NCBI GenBank assembly: GCA_034359265.1
Contig: CP136891.1
Coordinates: 52,034,501 to 52,098,500 of the forward strand
Length of the DNA stretch: 64,000 bases
Origin: Canna indica
Lineage: Eukaryota; Streptophyta; Magnoliopsida; Zingiberales; Cannaceae
Reading direction: 5' to 3'
Part shown: piece by piece, positions 22,206-34,073 of the stretch
How the letters are laid out: every line of letters starts with the position of its first letter
Numbering within the stretch: the first letter of the stretch is position 1
The notes under the pieces: generated by a model
Database searches by the model: none
What the model was told of the DNA's origin: nothing
What the model saw: only the letters and a program-made list of their open reading frames with translations
Translations under genes and position numbers: made by a program

Positions 22206-25200
22206 ATGTACCCTACCCGGAGTTGGACCTTATGACCGGCCCTTACAAGTATAGGGCTGCCCTAAACTAAATCCTATGCCTCTAGCACTAATTCCTTACA
22301 AGAATTTAATCATTATAGGAACAACTAATCCATATATTATGAAGAATCAAACAAAAGTATTTATCCTCTAATTCTAGCTACATGCCGCCTGCCCTAAGGA
22401 AAGAGGACAGCCCTTCCCTAGCGCTGCCACAAAGCATCCCCTCAAACAAACATCAATTCTTCAACCTCAATAACCCGGTTTCAAGGATTACAACAAATCA
22501 AACAATAAGGAAGAACAAAATTTCAGAAATCATCCTCAAATGACTAGGTTCAGCCATGACTTAGAAAGTCTCATCCAAGGCGATCCACTCACAAGAAGAA
22601 GGAAGAACGGAAGGAAAATGGGAGCCTTGAGAAATCTGGCGTTTGATCTCTGATTTCCCCGAATCAGATGCCCGATCTCTCCTTCTCTCTAAGCCACTAG
22701 ATGCCTCTCCCTTTTGTGTCTCGAGTTCCGTGCGGCTCTAACAGCCGCACGGTGCCCCACTTTTATAATCTTTTTGTTGAAATTATAATTCTGCCCTCAA
22801 CTTAAGCGGTTCACTAAATCTTCTCTATCTCACCCGATCCAAGTCCGAATCTGGATTCGATTGAACCGTTGGATTCCACTCGGAGTCCTCTTTAAATCCG
22901 TGATGCATAAAAAAATTTCCATTTAAATTTATAATTAAAAAAATTTCTAAAGTATCCAGGTCTCACCTCAAGTTAAGCGTCAAAGCCCGCGCGCACCATC
23001 TCGCATCACGCGTAACCCACTAAAATTGATACACATAAAATATTTTAGCAGGTATTACAGTGTGAGAGAATGTTTGAGAAGATTGATCCTCTCCTATGGA
23101 TCCACTCCTATGTGTGTAAACTGTGTTGCTAGTTATATGAGGAGTTGAGACTGCTGAGTGCAAAAAGGACAACAATCTATCTTTCTTATCTTCTGAGTGA
23201 AGATGGTTTTCGACTGTTAACTCACTACAACACAAGGATTGTGTGGAGGATGAAACTCTATGGCTGGGATGTCATGGAGAGACAAGTTCGTATGTACTTG
23301 TAAGAGCAAATAGATTTTGTTATTTTCAATTCATTGTTGTACTAGTAGTCGGATTTCGGATGTGAAATCCTAAGGACTTATATTGTACTTATTGAGAGTG
23401 GATGAATTGGGTATCTGTCCGGTGAGTGCCCCGCAGATTAGATGACAGGCGTTATCATTGAATTGCGTAAATAAATCATTGTGTTTGTGTGCTTCCTTGT
23501 GATTTTTTGTTTTGGTTCTTAGTTTGCTAGTCACAAGTAGTTGCAATAGCAGTTGCAACTCCCCGTGCAACTGTCCATTAACAGAAGTTCCCTTAGAGAC
23601 CTATACTTTATTGTCAATGGTGGTGGTGTGATTGGTGTTTCTAAGGGTCACCTTGTTAGGGTGTACTCAAATATGGATATTGCTCAAAAGGGCTAAGGGC
23701 CGAGTGTCCCTAAACTATGGACCTAGTTTTGGGTTGAGATAAACCTAGGAATTTGGTGTAAGGTAAAGGGTGGTAATTTGGAAATGGTAGAAAATTCCGA
23801 TTATGATTTGGAAGGATATATGGTGTGGTTACCATGTTATATGCACTACTTTATGTTATAGGACTACTGTTGATAAGTTGAGGGCTCATGTTGCACTAGT
23901 TTTTCTCGAGGAAAATATGCTAATTTTAATGTTTCTTTATCACTGATTTATCGTACATTAAGCATGCCAAGGTTGGTTTAAAGTAAGAGAAATCAGAAAT
24001 ATGGTTAGGAGTGTTTGATGGTAGATGTGTTAGTATTTAAGGGTAGTGAGCTACCCAAAAATTTATATTTTTATGCTAATTTGACACTTGCGGAGGCTGA
24101 GGAATCGTCCGTTTTGTACAAACTCTTGGGGTAAGATTTTAGGATACTAGTATAGCTTTCACACGAAATTTGAATGAATTCCGAGTTGAATAGACTGGGT
24201 TTATAAATTTAGTTTGAAGAATACTCAAAACTGTCCAGTTCTTCACATAGTAGAATTTGTGGAAAGTTGGAAGTTTGATGCAATATTGGGAGAATGAATC
24301 CTTGTCCTATGATTGAAATGTTGGGAAATCCCTGTGGGGTATGTGGACAACCATATGAATCTGGTTTGGGAGAAAAAGAATAAGAATTGACTTAGTAATG
24401 AATTTTCTAAGATAGCATCTTAAACTAAAAAATATGCTGGTGTTTGCATAAATTACAGGATGGCAAGTTCGTCACACTATTTCATGATCGACTAGTTGTC
24501 CAAACGATCTGAAATTTTGTGGTTAGATTGTATGACACACACACTTAAAACCAATGGTTGGGTGGAGAAAGTAAAAGTGAAATTGTTAATATTTGAGCAG
24601 GGCAGAATTTTGACTGACTGTTGGGAGTTAGCCCAGTTTTTTTTACTTCTGAATTACTTGATGCGATATTTATAGTTTATTTTTATTTTGATATTATGGT
24701 ATAATTGATATTCACAGCTATGATGAGCATGACAACTAATAATGAGGTGAGTTACATGCTTATTTCTTTTATATTGTATTACTATATTTGATGCGGCTAT
24801 GAGTTTGAGATTTTCAACCGTATGGCAAAAGTCCCGAAGGGACGAATCTGAGCCGGGTGATATGTCGAGAGGCCACCCTGACAGTTACCCCTATTGTGTG
24901 GATTTTGTCGGAGGGAGATTCCCGACTTGTGTTGGACCCCGACTCGAGGGGCAGGTGGCGACTAGTGCGCTGGTCCCAAAAGTAAAGCTAGTGTGGGCTT
25001 GCTTTGTGTACTAGGTTCTTTAAGCTATTATGCTTATTCCCGTTGTTGGACTTATTGTTCTTATTATGCTTGTTACGTATCAGTTGATTGTATGGTTATC
25101 CATGTTGTAACACTATGTTCAGTTTACTATTGGTTCATGATGTGATATTGAAATATCCGATCATACACTTCACTGTTCTCTATCTAATTACATATTTTTT

Positions 25201-25623
25201 GTGACTTTGCTATTGATCTTAGGGCGGTAATATCCTACCACTTAGTGAGTTATGCACTCATGCCCTCCTGCCTTTGTGTGCAAGTTCAGGTGCAGCTCAT
25301 AAAGCTTGATGCGGTTGGCAACATAAGTTCAGTAGGAAGATTTCCCCCCAATCGTAGTTAGAGAGTCATAGAGTCCTATTTTTTTATTTTTTTATTTTAT
25401 TTTGCATTTGGTTAACTCTGAAGCTCTAATAGTCTCTTGTGAGACATTTGCATCTATGTCATGTACTTGTGTCGCGTGTTGGTGTATTAAACGTTGATTT
25501 CATGATTATATATGCATCCTAGTTGAGTTCTTGTCATACTTTCTGTTTGGTTGTGAGGTTTCGGGGTACGTGGGTTTATTCCCGGCTGATCACGCTACCC
25601 CGAGTTTGGGGCGTCACAAATAT

Positions 25624-25954
25624 ATTGTTGAGGATTCAAACATAAATATGATTTTAGGAATTTACTAAGTTAATAAAACATAAATTTTCTTACTTGCATA
25701 TTTTCAATTATCAAGAACAGAAGATATTTTCATAAGCAAAATAATCAGAAGAGGGACTTAATGTTCCAAATTAAATTGGAAGAGCTTTACAAATGTTTTA
25801 TTGAAAATAGCAATAAATATTTTTTATTACTAATCATGAACATAAGAATATGTCTAAGGAAAATATGAAATTCTAGAGGACTATCAAATCTACTCTAGAA
25901 AAATTGAATTGCTCATCTCAAAAAATATGAAGTTGTCATACTACTCTAAAAAAA
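25624..25954. other. 3' flank of the beta-glucosidase pseudogene
   Basis: AT-rich DNA downstream of the gene's stop codon, with no other feature. It probably contains the former 3' UTR. The gypsy solo LTR inserted 330 bp beyond the stop. Confidence 0.5.
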
Positions 25955-28900
25955 TTAATTCTTCTTCTTATTATTATCCTTCTTCAAGATTTTCTTAAAC
26001 CATTTAGCTGAAGCCTTTGGATATCTCTTGAGAGTGTTGAAGTCCACATAAACCAATCCAAATGTTGAAGTATATCCTAGTCTCCACTCGAAATTATCTA
26101 GAAGAGACCAAGCAAAGTATTCTATTACTGTAGCACCATCTTTCATAGCCCTTTTTAGCTCAGCAATGTAGCTCTTGTAAAAGTTGATCCTTATTTTATC
26201 GTGCAAGCCCATCGGACTAGTGTCATTGCCAGGTTGATCCATTCCTAACATTAACATGGTTAAGAAGTTAGTTATAGACAAATAATGTTAATCTAATGAT
26301 AATAATAACTAATATATACCATTTTCAGCGAGAATGATAATTGGATTGCCATAGTTTTCCTTGACATATGTCACTACTTTATACATTCCCCATGGAACAA
26401 TATAGAGCCAACGTGAATTAGTCTGAAAGAAATTATTCATTATATATTTTTAGATTCATACCTAATATGCAACTTTTTAATCAATTGTAATTCCATATTT
26501 GAAGGACATCTTAGGAGAAGGAAATGCAACTATTGGATCATATGAAAAAATGTTTCTGGATTAAAAGAAAAATGACAATATTTTATTAATAAGAATATAG
26601 AAATTAATTTAAATTCAATTAAAATTAACTTATGATGATTAAGAAACTAAGTATATTAAAATAATAAAATGATCAAATATTCGAATAATAAAAACAATTT
26701 ACCCTTGGTTCAATTGGCACACCATCTCTTTCATATGCAAGATAAGGAATACCAAAATAAGATTTATAAAACAAATCAATTAAACCCATCAACTAGTCTA
26801 TTAGCTAAGAAATGATTAGGCAATCTAACATTTAATTTCGACATGCCAGTCATCAAGGTAGCTGATTGGTACTGGATTGGTTACATCCTTATTCTTTATA
26901 TAATAAGATGTGTATTGGTTGACACCAAGATAATCATATGACCCCTTCACCATTTTTACTTCTTCACAACTGAATTTATGAAGCCTATCTTTAACAATTT
27001 CTTGAATTATTTTTGGATATTGTCCGAATGTTAGAGGAGGAAGAAACCTGTAATAAAAGTAAGAAAATTTTCTCAAAATAAATAATTATTCTTTATTATA
27101 TTTAAAATTACTTTATTAACTAATAATGGCTAGTTTATTACCATCCAAGATGAAATTCTCTAGCTCTTTGAGCTGCAGCATTGTCAACCATCGAGTCAGT
27201 GTAAGGTTCATACCAAACAAAATCCAATAGAATTCCAATTTGTCCTTTTTGATGTTCCTAAATATATTGAATATATAAATAAAAACACACCTTAAGTAAT
27301 ATTATCATACAAAATGGGAAAAGATATTATTAAAACAAATACTATTTTTACCGAATAAAGAGAATAATTTAAGAAATCAATGATACTTAGATATAATTAA
27401 TAAACCAAATCAAGTAAAACTTTTGTTACATATATTTGAATTAGATATATTCCTAGGGGATATATTTGAATTTGTTACATATACTTTTGTTACATATAAT
27501 TAGTATTTAATTAGCAATTGATATTGTGGCGAGTCATTTATTTTCATGTCTTGAGAAGAAAAAAATTTGAATTACTTATGAAAATTTTACCTGATACTTT
27601 AAATTTGACGATATCTCCTCACCTCAGACGTATGAGATAAGATAAGATTATGAGCCACAATATAAGGTTTTGTACTTGAGTTTCGAAACATACAATTAGT
27701 ACATCTTCCAGGAACAAAATAACCAGTATCATAACCAAGGGCTGCCACAACTCTAGGCTCATTGATTGTAAATCAATTCTTAACTCTATCAACAAATCTC
27801 TTAAAATAAAAGTCAGCATAGTCGACGAAGCATCCCTAATCAAAAATCAAATTTGTTAATTAAATATGAAAATGAAGCTTTCTTCACAAACAAAATGTAT
27901 TTAACATTATAAATATAATATATTAAGGCATCATTAACAACTTATACATCTTAAACTATAATACTTACACTATCTTTGGGCTCAACCAACCTAAGTACTC
28001 ATCTCGAAGTACTTGTGGAAGATCATAATGATAAGATTTGCATGTGGAGTAATCCCTAATAGAAAGAAATATAAATTATCAAATATTTCTATCTAAGACA
28101 TTGAGAAATCAATAAAAAAAATTTGTCAATTCTTAGTGAATGATAGATTACCTTGCAATAACATGTAGTCAATCAACCTATCGTAATAGTCAACACCTTG
28201 CCAATTAACTTTTCCAATTCCATCTTGAAAAGTAAAAGTTAATGTAAACATGTGTTTCAAATATTTACCAAAAATTACAAATTTATCTAGGCACAACATG
28301 AATATTGGTAATTTAAGTATTTAAACTTATGCTTTCAATTACTTGGGGAAAATTCTACTCCAGGAGATTGAGAACCGATAAGCATCAAAGTTTTGTTCCT
28401 TCATGATGTCAATATCTTCCTGCAAGATCAAGCACAAGTTTAATAAATATCAAAAACACTAGCATCAACGTCCTACATTTAACACTTTGTCAATCGTATA
28501 CGACATAATTCATAACATTTTCCCAATTAAGGAAGTGATAGTATAAAAGATCACTTTTCTGAAGCATTAGATAGAAACAAAACTACAATATATATACATT
28601 ATAAGATTGGAGAGTACTTGACTAACCCTATAGTGATGATACTCATCGGCAGTTACATCAGCAGTGGCATTATTTGGTATCATACCTACATACATTATTA
28701 TAATCATATCAAAATATTCTCTTGTGATTAATTTAAGATCAATATATTATGTAGTTGTAGATGACTAATATAGAAAACCCATGTTACAAAGGACATATAT
28801 AAACTACTTACCGGGTATTCTAACAAATGTATCCCAAATGCACAGTCCTCTACCTCCTTTGAGTGCCATTCCCTCAACTTGGTAAGCGAATGCTGCAATT

Positions 28901-29055
28901 CCAAACACAAAGCCTTTAGGGAAGCTACGACGATTTATTTTATGTGCCTTGGAAACAAGATCTAACTCCTTTTCATCGTCGCAATATATGGGGGTGAAAA
29001 GGAGAGGCAACGAAAGGAAAAAGATGAAGACAAATGATAAATGCAGTAGACCCAT
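25955..29055 (-). pseudogene. BGLU: GH1 beta-glucosidase, 11 exons, disrupted
   Basis: Plant family-1 glycosidase for beta-glucosides, predicted secreted: residues 1-25 form a signal peptide. Exons on minus: 28812-29055, 28627-28685, 28343-28419, 28152-28223, 27969-28055, 27623-27835, 27142-27257, 26830-27047, 26703-26734, 26320-26422 and 25955-26244. Family motifs are [18 protein letters not shown], the acid/base NEP (27755-27763) and the nucleophile motif AENG (26320-26330), then YFAWSLLDNFEW. Lesions: the exon 4 acceptor is one base out of frame; one T is missing in exon 5 (near 28034); exon 6 starts out of frame and has TGA (27775-27773) for the invariant Trp in KNWFT; the exon 9 acceptor reads AT. 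Exon 11 joins sequence usually split by two introns. Most other exons are open, so decay looks recent. Substrate cannot be told. Confidence 0.88.
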
Positions 29056-29093
29056 TGTTTGGTGGTTACTTAAAGGTGTGAGTTATGCTCAGG

Positions 29094-29104
29094 TATATAT
29101 ATAG
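29094..29104 (-). promoter_or_regulatory. TATA box of the beta-glucosidase gene
   Basis: CTATATATATA on the minus strand lies about 40-50 bp upstream of the ATG at 29055, which leaves room for only a very short 5' UTR. No other TATA is closer. Confidence 0.5.
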
Positions 29105-29364
29105 TAGTATAAAGGATGTAGTTGGATAAATATGTGTCAAAAATATTTATTTAATAAAGTTGAAAATTCTATTGATACCATAAATTGTGGAATAAAACAA
29201 TGGGTGGCAAAACTCTTAAAACGGCAACAAGAATTGACAAATTCTTATCCTCATTTAATATGTGGATAACAAATAAAGTGGGTTTCCATATTATCTATAG
29301 ATATTGGTTTGATAAAAAAAAGGATTTATCAAAGTATTATTAATAATTAACCATGTGGTCGTCA
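29105..29364. other. Upstream region of the beta-glucosidase gene
   Basis: About 260 bp of AT-rich DNA between the TATA box and the gypsy solo LTR. No conserved element is recognised, and the LTR inserted within 310 bp of the start codon. Confidence 0.4.
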
Positions 29365-29369
29365 AGTGT

Positions 29370-31860
29370 TTTAATACCCTCAAATTTTCTAAATATCAGG
29401 CCAGGTGAATCACCGAATGGCGTGAATTAAGGTACGACCTTTATGCCCACGGTAATTATTTTTATTTAGGATGGTTTGGTCTTTAGGTGGTAGAAGGATT
29501 CAACTCAAGTCCGGAGGTTCAAACGGAACTCGAATAAGACTTGAATTAGTTAAGTTACGGTTTATATTAGACTTAACTTGTGAAGGGGGGTATTTTGGTA
29601 ATTTGATAAATGAAATTGAAGAATGTTATACTTTGCACCAGGGACCGTACGGCTCAAGAACATCTGCATGCATCCCTAGGCGCAAGGGGGGAGAGAGGGG
29701 CGATCAGAGAAGACTTGGATTTCGACGTTGCCGGAATTCGTCGACGAGGGAACGCAGAGGGTCATCTTCCTTTCTGATTTCTTCTTCGGTGAGTGGTTCC
29801 TTGCCCTTAACAGTAGGTATTCTTGGATTACTTAGCCGTCCCTTGTCTTTTTAATTTTTCCAGATTTTTTCTTGAATTGTTGACGTTATACGGATGGTTT
29901 CTATCGGAAGATGTGTATTGTTGTGGTCTTTGGTTTCTTGTGCGAGTTTTGTGGTGCGGCAGCCCCTATTGGTGGCCCTAGGGTTTTATGGCCGACCGAA
30001 TAGGTATAAGGGAAGGAGGGCTTTGAAATTTTGTTTAATGTTTAATTTGATACATTGATTTCATCTCCTAACTATTGCTTCAAATTGTTTACTCTAGGAA
30101 GGGAGACTTGGCCCTCACTCTAGGAAGGGAGACTAGGAGAGCCGGCCGTGTAGGACTACCCTAATTTTGGGGTAGGGCCGGATGGTTTAGGGTAATAGAA
30201 CCCTTAACATTTATACTAAGACATCATTGTCATATTGATTAGAATTCTTACAACTTCTATCGTACTATGATGCATGAACTGAAGAACATGGTATAGGGTG
30301 GTCGGCCACACTAGGGTTACCCCGAGGGTTTTAGGGTTTGCCAAGTACAGACATTTGAGTAATCTTAGAGACGACGATGACATAGTAGATTCTTAATGAA
30401 CTTCGTGATGGCAATGTTTACATAATCTAATTCATAAGGTATTAGGAGGGTGTACACTCATGTGAATCACCTAAGTCCTATCCTACACTTTTAGGGCCGA
30501 TACCGATGAATACAGACTTGTGGGAAAACAGTAAAGGTTTGGTTTACCTACTTTGACATGTGGGTTTGATACATTAATAGATGACAAAATAGTAGGTAAA
30601 TGGCATACAAATGATAGGAAAATATTGGTTTAAGGATAGAGACTTAATATGAATATTTAGGCTGATTCCTAAGGCTACGGGAATCTGGGTTTCTTGAAGG
30701 TTACGTGTAGCACTTTAATACTTGTTGAGCATGAAATTCTTAGGAATTATCCCTTTAAATCAGTTTGTTTTTATATGAATTATTACTGATTTATGGTAGT
30801 AATGTGTGTGTGTATATATATACGTTTCATTATCATGAATGGCAAATCGTTCTTGTATGATAAAACGATAGCGGAATATGGGTACTGATTTATTCATGTA
30901 TGTCGCGTACATTTTGTTATTTATATTCAACTAGATATGTATGTGACAAAATGGATTTCACCACCAAGGGATTGGAGCCCAAGGTAGGGCTGGTCTAGGC
31001 ATGCGCATGTGCATACTAGAGTCCGGCGGTATAAATAGTACTCTTTTAGAAATTGTTTAAATGTTTATATATGTTATTTTCCTACATGTATGATGTGGAT
31101 GTTCATGAGACTGTATGTAAGGCCAGCCTGGTCAACTGGTGGTTTATAGGTTGGGTAATGTGTTAGTGAGCCACGCTAACGGCAGCCCCGGAGTGCATTA
31201 GTGGAAGGGTCACACCCGACCACTGGATTTACCTGGATTTGATCTTAGGGGCTCATAGATGTGGGTCACTAGTCTTGAACTAGCAACCAACCCCTAATCT
31301 TGTGATTGTCATGCTTACACTTGTATGAGGATAAATTGGCGCATGAGCGGTGGTCACTGTAGTAGGGTAGTTTCAATTAGAACATTATATGAACCCATGT
31401 ATATTGGTTATTTACTTATGGTTATTTGATTTATATTCTTTTGTGAATATTTATCTAGTGGTATGTTTAAATAAGGAATACTTATATGAATTGTATTATG
31501 ACTTAGAAAGGGCTCGGGGACGAGCCACTCACTGAGTTCTTCATGAACTCACCCTCACTTTCGTATGTTTTTGTTTTCAGCTCCAGAGCAGTAGAGGTAA
31601 TGTGGCACACAAGGCGCTGCTAGGGTGGCGAGCTAAGGGTGTGGATCTCGTGACACTGAGTCATAGTGGAGTCTTAGAGTAGTTGTTACATTCATTTTTT
31701 AGTATTTGGATGTAGTACTTTGGTATACTTGTGTGAACATTCAAGATTTGTTTGGAATTGCATGGTTGTGTTTCTTTTCTACCTTGTGGTCATATTTGGG
31801 TAAGCTTCAGGGTACGTGACATGTACTCTAGTACGCGACCCTTGTTTTTGGAGCATGACA
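29370..31860 (+). mobile_element. Ty3/gypsy-type solo LTR
   Basis: The left end TTTAATACCCTC is a mutated TGTAATACCC; the right end is GGAGCATGACA. The duplication AGTGT (29365-29369, 31861-31865) is perfect. Donor-like TTCGGTGAGTGG has its GT at 29789-29790. Acceptor-like TTGTTTTCAG (AG 31579-31580) is preceded by the palindrome GAGTTC/GAACTC near 31535. A GTTAG/CTAAC hairpin lies at 31162-31180. Confidence 0.85.
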
Positions 31861-31865
31861 AGTGT

Positions 31866-32553
31866 GTAACTATTATGCAATATTTATTTATTTGTGATGT
31901 TCACAAAATGTTCTTTATCTTCATCATTGATCATTTTTCATCATAACAAGTTAGTTATTTCCTATTTCATTTTTTTAAACTAATAAAACAACATAGGCAC
32001 ATACACAAATATATTTCGTATGGAGATATTGAACCAAAAACCATTCAAGCAGGGTTACAATTATCTCTAAAATCTATGAGTATATATTAGATTACTTTAA
32101 CCCAAAAGAATTATAAATATGTTTTAAAATGTGTAATATATGTGAAACATATAAACAAATTTTTTTATCAATTCTTGAAATGATACACAATCAAACTGAC
32201 AAAAAAAAAGCAAAGCTTAGAATCTATAAATAAATATAACTCAATAAAATCAAAAAAATTATGCATTTTTTTATATTAAATGATAAAAATATTGAAGTAA
32301 AACAATGTATCTATAAGGTGGTATAAAACTGAATAGGAACTAATGCCTTATGTAACATACTAATGTGATGAAAAGAATATAAAAACTAAAAACATATATA
32401 TTACAATGTATATATTTATAAATTATATAATAAAACTGAAATTACATATAAATAAGAATTTATACAATACTCAAACTGAAATTACAAATATAATTATACT
32501 TTTATACTTTTATATAGTTATATATACTTTTATATCTATAATTATTTATATAT
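31866..32553. other. AT-rich gap, nothing recognised
   Basis: Low-complexity AT-rich DNA ('tatataaat', 'aaactgaaatt' words) between two gypsy LTRs. No frame longer than 64 codons and no TE ends were seen. Confidence 0.45.
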
Positions 32554-33800
32554 TGTAATATCCGAGTTTTAATTTTGGTTTTAGCCGGAGACTCGGGTTG
32601 CACATCGGAGCGAGTTGGGGAGATCGTTAGAGTATGCGATCGGAAGTACGACTCCTGTGTACGAAAATTGATCATAATCAAGTAGAAATTTTAAATTTTT
32701 GTTTCAGTCGAGTCCGGAGGTCACCTTGGGTGTCGTTGGATCGAGTCCATGGGTTAACTTGGAGGTAGACTCAAGTTAGGGGCAACTCGATGATTTGGCC
32801 TTATGTTAAAAAATTTATAAAATACTGGAGACTTGTGCACACCTCACAAGAGGGACGAGGTGCACACATCCCAAGGGGGGAGAGCTGCATGCACCAAGGA
32901 AGGGGGCTACTGAGGAGACGAGGGCTTGTCGCGAGGATCCATAGTTGTGCGCAATCGTTAGAATCTTCTCGACAAGCGTTGGTCGGACTATGATTTGAGG
33001 TGAGTGGCTTGCCACTATAGGGTTGGCTAGATTTGTATTTTGTTGATAAATTTTGAAATTTTAGTTCTTTTTGCATCCGATGAACTTTGATTTCACGATT
33101 TGAGGTTTGATTGGAGGGTGTTGTCTCCCCTTTTATATTCGGCCATGAACCTAGGACTAGGCTAATGTTGAGGCCAGTTGTTCTTCCTCTTCGATGGTGT
33201 GTCATTTAGCTTCATTTCGATTGGATTCTCGTGAATTATTCTCTGGTGTAGTTTTCGATTCTTGTCCATGTGTGCTAAAAAAAATTTGGATGGTTTTGGG
33301 GCTGTTGTGGCTAGATTCTCCCATGATAATTGGGATGTTTGATTTCTGACTTTGTGTGCTTTATCCTGCATTCAATGAAGAGGTTTGTAAGCCGAATACC
33401 TAATGATTTCATGCTGATTTTTGTGAAATTGTATGGGGCTGTTGTGGCCGCATTTTTCCCTAGGTTGGGTGGGCTGTTGAATTCTGATTTCACATGGTTT
33501 TATTCCGAGTTCAGTGGACTTGTTGGTAAGCCAAAATTTCAGTGATGTCATGCTGAAATTTTCAGGCTGAAATGTGTATTGTTGTAGCCGGATTTTGTTG
33601 TTGTATATTGTTGAAATGATTCTGATTTCTTGTCGTTCACCTTGTGCTTGATTCGAGATACTCGTGGTCGAATTTCACGGTGAATTAGTTGCTGAAATAT
33701 TCGGTCAATGGTGGGACTACCGTGGCCAAGTTAGTGCAGCCCTATGACTAAAATTTCTAGATTATGGGTAGAATGTTGTTCTCTCTAATTGTGGTTTCCT
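32554..33800 (+). mobile_element. 5' portion of a Ty3/gypsy-type LTR, truncated
   Basis: Starts TGTAATATCCGAG and follows the same order as the other gypsy LTRs: the 'cacatcggagcgag' block, the 'caggaa..gag' leader, then the donor-like GAGGTGAGTGG (GT 33000-33001). It loses LTR similarity and runs into a minus-strand Tat integrase fragment near 33800. The 3' half with the acceptor is missing. Confidence 0.7.
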
Positions 33801-33805
33801 TGTAG

Positions 33806-34073
33806 GTCGCAAGTGGCTGATTGAACACCTACATGACGAGCTCGCGAGGTACTGTAGGGGTTCAACCTCTATCCATTTGGTGAAATAGTCCATTGCTACT
33901 ACAAAATATTTGACTTGTCCTGGTACTGGACGGAAAGGCCAAGGAGGTCGATGCCCCACTTGTGAAATGGCCAGCTGACTTTTGAACTATGTAGCATCTC
34001 GGGATGTTTTTGTGAGACTTATGATAATCTCTAGCACTTGTCGCACCCTTTGAAGTACAGGCTTGTTATAACC
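33806..34073 (-). pseudogene. Tat-lineage Ty3/gypsy integrase fragment
   Basis: On the minus strand the translation shows CDKC (the second half of the HHCC zinc finger), then WPFHKWGIDLLG with the first catalytic Asp, and VAMDYFTKWIEVEPL. These are characteristic of Tat/Ogre/Athila-group gypsy integrases. Stops and frameshifts are present. It is the left-most of three pieces of the same pol (with 39644-39966 and 46882-47217), in the order expected for a minus-oriented gene cut by later insertions. Confidence 0.8.

Larger units (their letters stand above)
20580..23059 (-). mobile_element. Ty3/gypsy-type solo LTR nested in the copia solo LTR
   Basis: Plus-strand ends are TGTCATAGCCC and GGTATTACA. 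The duplication GTGTG is exact (20575-20579, 23060-23064), and the uninterrupted site is seen in the sister LTR near 51530. The element strand has a donor-like TTGTGAGTGG (GT 22592-22591), an acceptor-like AG (20916-20915), an array of GGAAGGCCCTC-core hairpins (21124-21380), and a degenerate 'atttcagcacatcaa' repeat run (21960-22205). Confidence 0.85.
17926..23616 (+). mobile_element. Copia-type solo LTR inside the gypsy solo LTR
   Basis: Starts TGTTGGTGTTTGGC and ends TTTATTGTCA, flanked by the perfect duplication ATGGT (17921-17925, 23617-23621). It is homologous to the uninterrupted solo LTR at 49380-52118. It carries two later insertions, the LINE at 18768-20410 and the gypsy LTR at 20580-23059, which account for its extra length. 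It repeats CAGTTNCAACTG-like words, as the sister copy does. Confidence 0.85.
16538..25618 (+). mobile_element. Ty3/gypsy-type solo LTR, interrupted by nested insertions
   Basis: Starts TGTAATACTCGTGG and ends GGGGCGTCACA. The 5-bp duplication AATAT flanks both ends (16533-16537, 25619-25623), proving one insertion. Removing the copia solo LTR at 17926-23616 and its extra target copy leaves about 3.4 kb. Donor-like AAGGTGAGTG has its GT at 17004-17005; the acceptor-like AG is at 25288-25289. No pol or gag is present. Confidence 0.85.
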
